Shown piece after piece: positions 33,696 through 37,198 of a stretch of DNA of 37,198 nt. The stretch is from Candidatus Poribacteria bacterium (lineage in GTDB: Bacteria; Poribacteria; WGA-4E; WGA-3G), in NCBI GenBank assembly GCA_022825665.1, contig JAJDWI010000169.1:1-37198 (forward strand), read 5' to 3'. The notes below the pieces were generated by a model. It did no database searches. It saw only the letters and a program-made list of their open reading frames with translations, and was not told the origin of the DNA. Made by a program: the position numbers and the translations under genes. Each line of letters opens with the position of its first letter. Position 1 is the stretch's first letter.

Positions 33696-34799
33696 TTACC
33701 AATCCACGACAGAACCATCATCGGGATGATAAGATTCAGGATTTCTCCAATCGTGGTCTATTTTATCCTCAAGTGCATCTTCGTCCAGTTCAATCCCTAA
33801 ACCAGGTCCAGTTGGCAATTCAACGAAACCGTCCTTGAACACAAAGGGATTCTTGAGATACCCTTCACCGAGTGTTGTATGTTCTTGCATCACAAAATTC
33901 GGAATTGAAGCATCTAATTGAATACATGCTGCCAACGAAATAGGACCCAAAGGGTTATGTGGCGCAATTCCGCCATAATATGCTTCTGCCATTCCTGCAA
34001 TAATACGCACTTCATTGATCCCACCAGCATGACATAGGTCCGGTTGTAGAATTGACGCTGCCTGTTTCTCCAATATCTCACGGAATCCCCATTTCGTGAA
34101 AATCCGTTCACCTGTTGCAATCGGTAAATGTGTGCTTCGCGCTATTTCCGCAAGCGTATCAACATTTTGACACTGTATCGGTTCCTCAACAAACATCGGT
34201 TGATAAGGTTCCAACGCCTTAATCAAAACCTTCGCTGTCTGTGGACTAACCGCACCGTGGAAGTCAATTGCCAAATCAACCTCTGTCCCTGCAGCTTCAC
34301 GCAGCGCAGCAAAGTGATCTACGGCTTTGTCAATGAAAGCCTTATTCTCAATAATACGAGCAGGTCTTCCACCAGCGACACCCGTTTTAAATGCAGTAAA
34401 CCCTTTGTCAATCCATTCCTTAATACCTTGTGGATCGCCACCACCCTTATACAACCTAATACGATCGCGAGTTGGTCCCCCAAAAAGCTGATAGACAGGT
34501 ACACCCAGTGATTTACCCGCTAAGTCCCAAAGTGCTTGCTCAACACCGCTGAGTGCACTCGTGAGAATGGGACCCCCTCGGTAAAACGCATGACGATACA
34601 TCGCTTGCCAATGATGTACAACACGTCTCGGGTCCTCACCGATGAGGTAAGGAGCAAGTTCGTCAACTGCCTGTGCACATGTTTTTGCGCGTCCCTCTAA
34701 AATCGGTTCGCCGAGACCGACTAATCCTTCATCTGTATGTATTTTTAGGAAAAGCCAGCGAGGCTGTACAAGAAAAGTTTCCAGCTTCGTTATTTTCAT
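33696..34799 (-). CDS. dgoD: D-galactonate dehydratase-like enzyme (enolase superfamily)
   Basis: The protein closely follows DgoD, which dehydrates D-galactonate to 2-keto-3-deoxygalactonate. It begins KITKLETFLVQPRWLFLKI and shows VGLGEPILEGRA, FYRGGPIL, and SALSGVEQALWDLAGK. The metal ligands D179 (IDFHG), E205 (FVEEP) and E231 (TGERIF) and the catalytic H181 and H281 (APHNPLGP) are all in place. The tail ends DWRNPESYHPDDGSVVDW, typical of the family. Related enzymes act on other sugar acids, so the exact substrate is not fixed. AAGGTG lies nine bases before the ATG. It leads the minus-strand sugar locus. Confidence 0.93.
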   Translation of the reverse strand: MKITKLETFLVQPRWLFLKIHTDEGLVGLGEPILEGRAKTCAQAVDELAPYLIGEDPRRVVHHWQAMYRHAFYRGGPILTSALSGVEQALWDLAGKSLGVPVYQLFGGPTRDRIRLYKGGGDPQGIKEWIDKGFTAFKTGVAGGRPARIIENKAFIDKAVDHFAALREAAGTEVDLAIDFHGAVSPQTAKVLIKALEPYQPMFVEEPIQCQNVDTLAEIARSTHLPIATGERIFTKWGFREILEKQAASILQPDLCHAGGINEVRIIAGMAEAYYGGIAPHNPLGPISLAACIQLDASIPNFVMQEHTTLGEGYLKNPFVFKDGFVELPTGPGLGIELDEDALEDKIDHDWRNPESYHPDDGSVVDW

Positions 34800-34854
34800 G
34801 AAGGGTTCACCTTATATAATTTATGCACATCAAAAGTGCTTTAATTTGTATTCT

Positions 34855-34883
34855 ATAGTACCACCTTGAATAGAAATTGTCAA
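34855..34883 (-). promoter_or_regulatory. Strong candidate promoter for the dgoD-GH172 locus
   Basis: On the minus strand TTGACA (34878-34883) and TACTAT (34855-34860) are exactly 17 bp apart, 55 bp before the dgoD start. The -35 box is perfect consensus. No operator palindrome is obvious around it. This would start transcription of the whole carbohydrate group. The gene-free stretch 34800-35136 otherwise holds a small ORF and a dispersed repeat. Confidence 0.65.
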
Positions 34884-34977
34884 TCTATTTTTCTCTACAC
34901 AGTGGCATTCAATTGTCGTGCATTAATCTTGTAGGAGAGTTTCTAACTCGATTACTTTCTATCTGAATCACGGATTA

Positions 34978-35106
34978 TTAAGTGTTGGATTTCACAACCG
35001 TTGCTGATGTCAATGTTGTCAATTTGGGAACAGAATCCGACACACCAGACTCAATAATCCACGTATCTACTGGATTGAAGATAACACCTATACTGAAAAA
35101 GCACAT
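34978..35106 (-). CDS. 42-residue ORF, possible gene fragment
   Basis: An ATG at 35106 opens a frame reading MCFFSIGVIFNPVDTWIIES then GVSDSVPKLTTLTSATVVKS before a TAA. The composition looks protein-like, but there is no ribosome site and no family I recognise. It lies between the sugar locus promoter and the IS remnant, so it may be debris of a broken gene. Confidence 0.22.
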   Translation of the reverse strand: MCFFSIGVIFNPVDTWIIESGVSDSVPKLTTLTSATVVKSNT

Positions 35107-35121
35107 TTATCTGAGCTAATA

Positions 35122-35170
35122 CTTATCCTGTCAATCCTATAATCCTGTCCATCCTGGTTCAGACAAACTG
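35122..35170 (-). repeat. Dispersed AACCAGGAT...AGGATTATAGGAT repeat
   Basis: Read on the minus strand this is CTGAACCAGGATGGACAGGA then TTATAGGATTGACAGGAT. The same unit forms the arms at 13225-13265 and 13340-13380, and part of it is near 10870. It is an 18-bp-type near-tandem of AGGAT units. Here it replaces the rest of an IS transposase gene. Confidence 0.65.
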
Positions 35171-35361
35171 AGTGCTTTTGCGAGTGCGGGTCGTGATCGT
35201 ACCCAAGTTACGATGGATGTCCAGCCTTTGTGTCCACACATCAAACCGATAACGAGAAATACGAGGATTGACTTCAATGGATGTCGTTTTCCTTTATTGT
35301 TGCGGGGGTCTGGCACTTCTGCTAACATATCTATCAAGTGGCAAGATGGTTTTCTTGTCAT
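35137..35361 (-). pseudogene. N-terminal remnant of an ISAs1-type transposase
   Basis: The frame encodes the N-terminal domain of ISAs1-family transposases: LIDMLAEVPDPRNNKGKRHP, LKSILVFLVIGLMCGHKGWT, then a WVRSRPALAKAL helix. Full-length members have about 370 residues; only about 66 survive. The catalytic DDE part is missing, because the frame runs into the AGGAT repeat and stops. Two hairpins lie just upstream at 35363-35436. It is a dead fragment. Confidence 0.82.
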
Positions 35362-35362
35362 T

Positions 35363-35436
35363 TTTCACCTCAAAATGGTGTAAGTTTTTAAGGTGAAATA
35401 TAGCAGATATAGCGCGAAAAATTACGCTATATCTGC
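35363..35436. repeat. Two inverted repeats, one with a perfect 12-bp stem
   Basis: GCAGATATAGCG at 35403-35414 is exactly complementary to CGCTATATCTGC at 35425-35436, with a 10-base loop. A second pair, TTTCACCT (35363-35370) and AGGTGAAA (35391-35398), lies beside it. They abut the IS remnant start and could be its 5' end, a terminator or a protein-binding site. No T-run follows. Confidence 0.65.
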
Positions 35437-35566
35437 GAATTCAAAAACATTAACGTTTGTGATAAAAAACAATCAAAATGCCTAAAACTAAATAAACATG
35501 GCTTCTACACCATTAACTATAACCTAATGTAAAGTGACATTATCCCTTCGTATACAAGGATTGCCT

Positions 35567-36952
35567 ATGCGTCGCTATAGTATACAAACCAAAATCGTAC
35601 TCCCATTTTTGCTTCTCTTTGCCCTTGTATCTATCTTTGTACCGCTAATCACAGTTGAACTTTTCGCTTGGAAATATAGTGAACAGTTTACTCGTGAAAC
35701 ACATGGATGGCTCAATGTCATCATGCAAACAGGAAATATTCATGAAGATATTGAAAAATTAAAACAGGCATACAGCGTTGAAATAATGGTATTTGGTAAG
35801 GACTACACCCTAAACGCGAGTACATTAACTACACTTTCTCAGACAGAACATAATCGAACCTATTTAGTCGAAAAATTACATCTGAATCATATAAAGCAAA
35901 AACTTGATTCTACCGGTGAAACTCCCATTACAAAAGATGTTACACTTGGTGGAAAACCTTACAAAGTGTTTTATCGCATGATACCGCTTGGACGACTGTA
36001 CTGTTTATTACGACCAATGGATGATATCGCTGAAGCGCGGAGAACTCTTACTTTATATATGTTAGGATTAGCAATCCTTGTAATCGCATTAGTAGCACTC
36101 ATCAGTCATCGCATTGGAAAAAACCTAACCGAACCTATAAAGGATTTAGTCGTTTTTACCGAACAAGTTGCTGAGGGTAACCTTGACGATTTATGTGAAA
36201 TTAGGGCACAAGATGAAATAGGTGATTTAACTATCGCCTTCAATCAGATGACACAGGAACTCAAGCAGTCAAGAGATAAATTAATTCAAGCTGAGCGACT
36301 CGCAACAGCAGGGAAAATGTCCGCATCTTTCGCACATGAGATCCGAAATCCATTGTCTTCTATGCGGATGTTATCACAAATGTTACTTCAGAAACCTGAA
36401 TTATCTGCGGAACAACTACAATCAATTCAATATATACTTGATGAAATCGAACGTATTGACAACATAGTAAAAGGTCTGATGGACTTCGCGCGACCTGTAC
36501 CCCTAAACCTTGAGATTCAACCGTTAGTACCAACATTGGAATCAGTTTTAGCACTTATGGAAGCAAACCTAACACATCATCAAATTGAGTTAGTTTTAGA
36601 TTTTTCACCTGATCTACCCGATTTTCAATTTGATTCAGACAAGTTGAAACAAGCATTTATGAACCTCGTATTAAATTCAATGGAAGCAACGCCCAATGGA
36701 GGCACAATAACGATATCTACATTTCAACAAGAAAACAAGGTTTGCATCATGCTCATAGATACTGGAATAGGTATATCTGAAGAAGATATTGAACATATAT
36801 TTGAACCTTTCTTTACACGGAAAAATAAGGGCACGGGACTTGGTTTAGCAAATGTCCAGCGAGTAATAGAGGAACACGGTGGTACAGTTAAGATTGAAAG
36901 CACCCTGGGCGAAGGAACTACTGTTTCAATGTTGTTACCACTGAGAATCTAA
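35567..36952 (+). CDS. NtrB-like membrane sensor histidine kinase
   Basis: The 461-residue protein has two membrane segments (near residues 10-35 and 165-185) with a periplasmic sensor region of about 130 residues between, then a HAMP linker, a dimerisation domain with the phosphorylated histidine in FAHEIRNPLSSM (about residue 250), and an ATP-binding domain with NLVLNSMEA, DTGIGISEEDIE and GTGLGLANVQRVIEEHGG. It autophosphorylates and passes phosphate to a response regulator. The ATG at 35567 has AAGGAT seven bases upstream. No response regulator gene lies within the window; it could be beyond the right edge or elsewhere. The signal is unknown. Confidence 0.95.
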   Translation: MRRYSIQTKIVLPFLLLFALVSIFVPLITVELFAWKYSEQFTRETHGWLNVIMQTGNIHEDIEKLKQAYSVEIMVFGKDYTLNASTLTTLSQTEHNRTYLVEKLHLNHIKQKLDSTGETPITKDVTLGGKPYKVFYRMIPLGRLYCLLRPMDDIAEARRTLTLYMLGLAILVIALVALISHRIGKNLTEPIKDLVVFTEQVAEGNLDDLCEIRAQDEIGDLTIAFNQMTQELKQSRDKLIQAERLATAGKMSASFAHEIRNPLSSMRMLSQMLLQKPELSAEQLQSIQYILDEIERIDNIVKGLMDFARPVPLNLEIQPLVPTLESVLALMEANLTHHQIELVLDFSPDLPDFQFDSDKLKQAFMNLVLNSMEATPNGGTITISTFQQENKVCIMLIDTGIGISEEDIEHIFEPFFTRKNKGTGLGLANVQRVIEEHGGTVKIESTLGEGTTVSMLLPLRI

Positions 36953-37014
36953 ACCCACCAAATCCAAGGTTACTTATGTTTGAGGTTTTTCTGATGTATT
37001 TTTTACCAAACGTT

Positions 37015-37058
37015 GCGGTGTGAAAGCCCAATGCTTTAATTTTGGGATGAAACACCGC
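37015..37058 (+). repeat. Transposon-end-like hairpin at right edge
   Basis: GCGGTGT at 37015-37021 pairs with ACACCGC at 37052-37058, and inside it CCCAA (37027-37031) pairs with TTGGG (37042-37046). The reverse complement matches the hairpin at 46-150 closely, but with a different outer stem. It precedes a strong promoter. Hairpins of this form are typical of IS200/IS605-family ends. Confidence 0.6.
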
Positions 37059-37067
37059 CAAAAATCC

Positions 37068-37096
37068 TTGACTTTTTCTATAAAATGCGGTATCAT
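37068..37096 (+). promoter_or_regulatory. Near-consensus sigma-70 promoter before a structured RNA
   Basis: TTGACT (37068-37073) and TATCAT (37091-37096) are separated by exactly 17 bp. Transcription should start near 37103, at the base of the structured RNA. No gene begins before the window ends, so the first ~95 bases of the transcript are non-coding. Confidence 0.75.
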
Positions 37097-37098
37097 GT

Positions 37099-37191
37099 AT
37101 TTAGTCCGTTGGATAGGAAAGCAATCGCCTACTCTCTGTAGGTGTCCTATCCAAATCAAATTGCTTTGATTGGAACGGATTGGGACTAAAT
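37099..37191 (+). ncRNA. Structured RNA with three-way junction and possible pseudoknot (partial)
   Basis: Outer stem: ATTTAGTCC (37099-37107) with GGACTAAAT (37183-37191). First arm: GGATAGGA (37111-37118) with TCCTATCC (37145-37152), topped by CCTAC/GTAGG. Second arm: AATCAAA (37154-37160) with TTTGATT (37165-37171). AAAGCAAT in the first arm's internal loop (37118-37125) is complementary to ATTGCTTT (37160-37167) in the second arm, which could form a pseudoknot or alternative fold. A GGGA/TCCC hairpin (37182-37194) competes with the outer stem. It may be an omega-RNA (HEARO-like) of an IscB-type element whose protein lies beyond the edge, or an mRNA leader. No known family is identified with certainty. 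Confidence 0.6.
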
Positions 37192-37198
37192 CCCTTAG

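Noticed and set aside
37015-37096. A TnpB gene ending at this hairpin from the left
   Set aside because: The bases just upstream encode the end of a histidine kinase, not a TnpB. The promoter points right, so the element lies to the right if present.
36974-37159. 61-residue frame on the minus strand across the RNA region
   Set aside because: It runs antisense to the promoter and structured RNA and has no ribosome site or family; the similarity to the left edge is explained by the shared hairpin region.
37099-37191. RNase P RNA, tmRNA or 6S RNA
   Set aside because: None of the conserved cores of these RNAs could be recognised. The arms and loops do not fit their known shapes as far as I can see by eye.

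Overview
The window looks like a chromosomal segment from an AT-rich, uncultured Gram-negative bacterium. Lipid A genes (an LpxC-FabZ fusion and LpxA), several lipoproteins and MltG imply an outer membrane. The most likely lineage by gene repertoire is Candidatus Poribacteria or a close relative: two PhyH-type dioxygenases, paired sugar-phosphate-isomerase-like TIM barrels, an enolase-superfamily sugar-acid dehydratase, a GH172 (DUF2961) protein, an ISAs1 remnant, and many short palindromic intergenic repeats. The lineage is an inference from content. No rRNA, tRNA or CRISPR array was seen.

Layout. 1-345: a gene tail and a transposon-end-like hairpin. 346-1191: nfo (endonuclease IV). 1247-1806: two tiny membrane zinc-ribbon proteins and a TatA-like mini-protein. 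1855-4885: a possible leader ORF and two tandem paralogous lipoproteins, the second with a cadherin-like domain and a ~200-residue Gly-Asn-Asn repeat. 4938-7436: obg and proB. 7461-9856 (minus): a XylF-like sugar-binding lipoprotein and a CsgG/FlgT-like protein. 9857-11018: a gene-free kilobase holding MITE-like element A. 11019-14965 (minus): PspA, ABC ATPase, ABC permease and gamma-carbonic-anhydrase-like protein. 15109-15972 (minus): a lone DNA methyltransferase. 16255-20073: ruvX, mltG, lpxC-fabZ, lpxA. 20074-21089: gene-free, with element B, an inverted relative of A. 21090-22863: an epimerase and a PhyH dioxygenase. 22877-23048: a third, coreless element. 23073-26565 (minus): a DUF2806 protein, a zinc-type oxidoreductase, a second PhyH protein and a DUF350 protein. 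26683-34799 (minus): a carbohydrate locus of dgoD-like dehydratase, two TIM-barrel isomerases, GH172 and a 1329-residue alpha/alpha-toroid protein, behind a good promoter. 34978-35436: IS debris and palindromes. 35567-36952: an NtrB-like sensor kinase. 37015-37198: a transposon-end-like hairpin, a near-consensus promoter and the start of a strongly structured RNA that runs off the window.

How the genes fit together. ruvX-mltG-lpxC/fabZ-lpxA is a co-directional housekeeping run for envelope building. The PspA-ABC group resembles envelope-stress modules. The dgoD-to-GH172 group reads as catabolism of an unusual sugar or sugar acid released from a glycan. The most unusual features are the right-edge RNA locus, the MITE family carrying the first codons of a gene, and the Gly-Asn-Asn lipoprotein.
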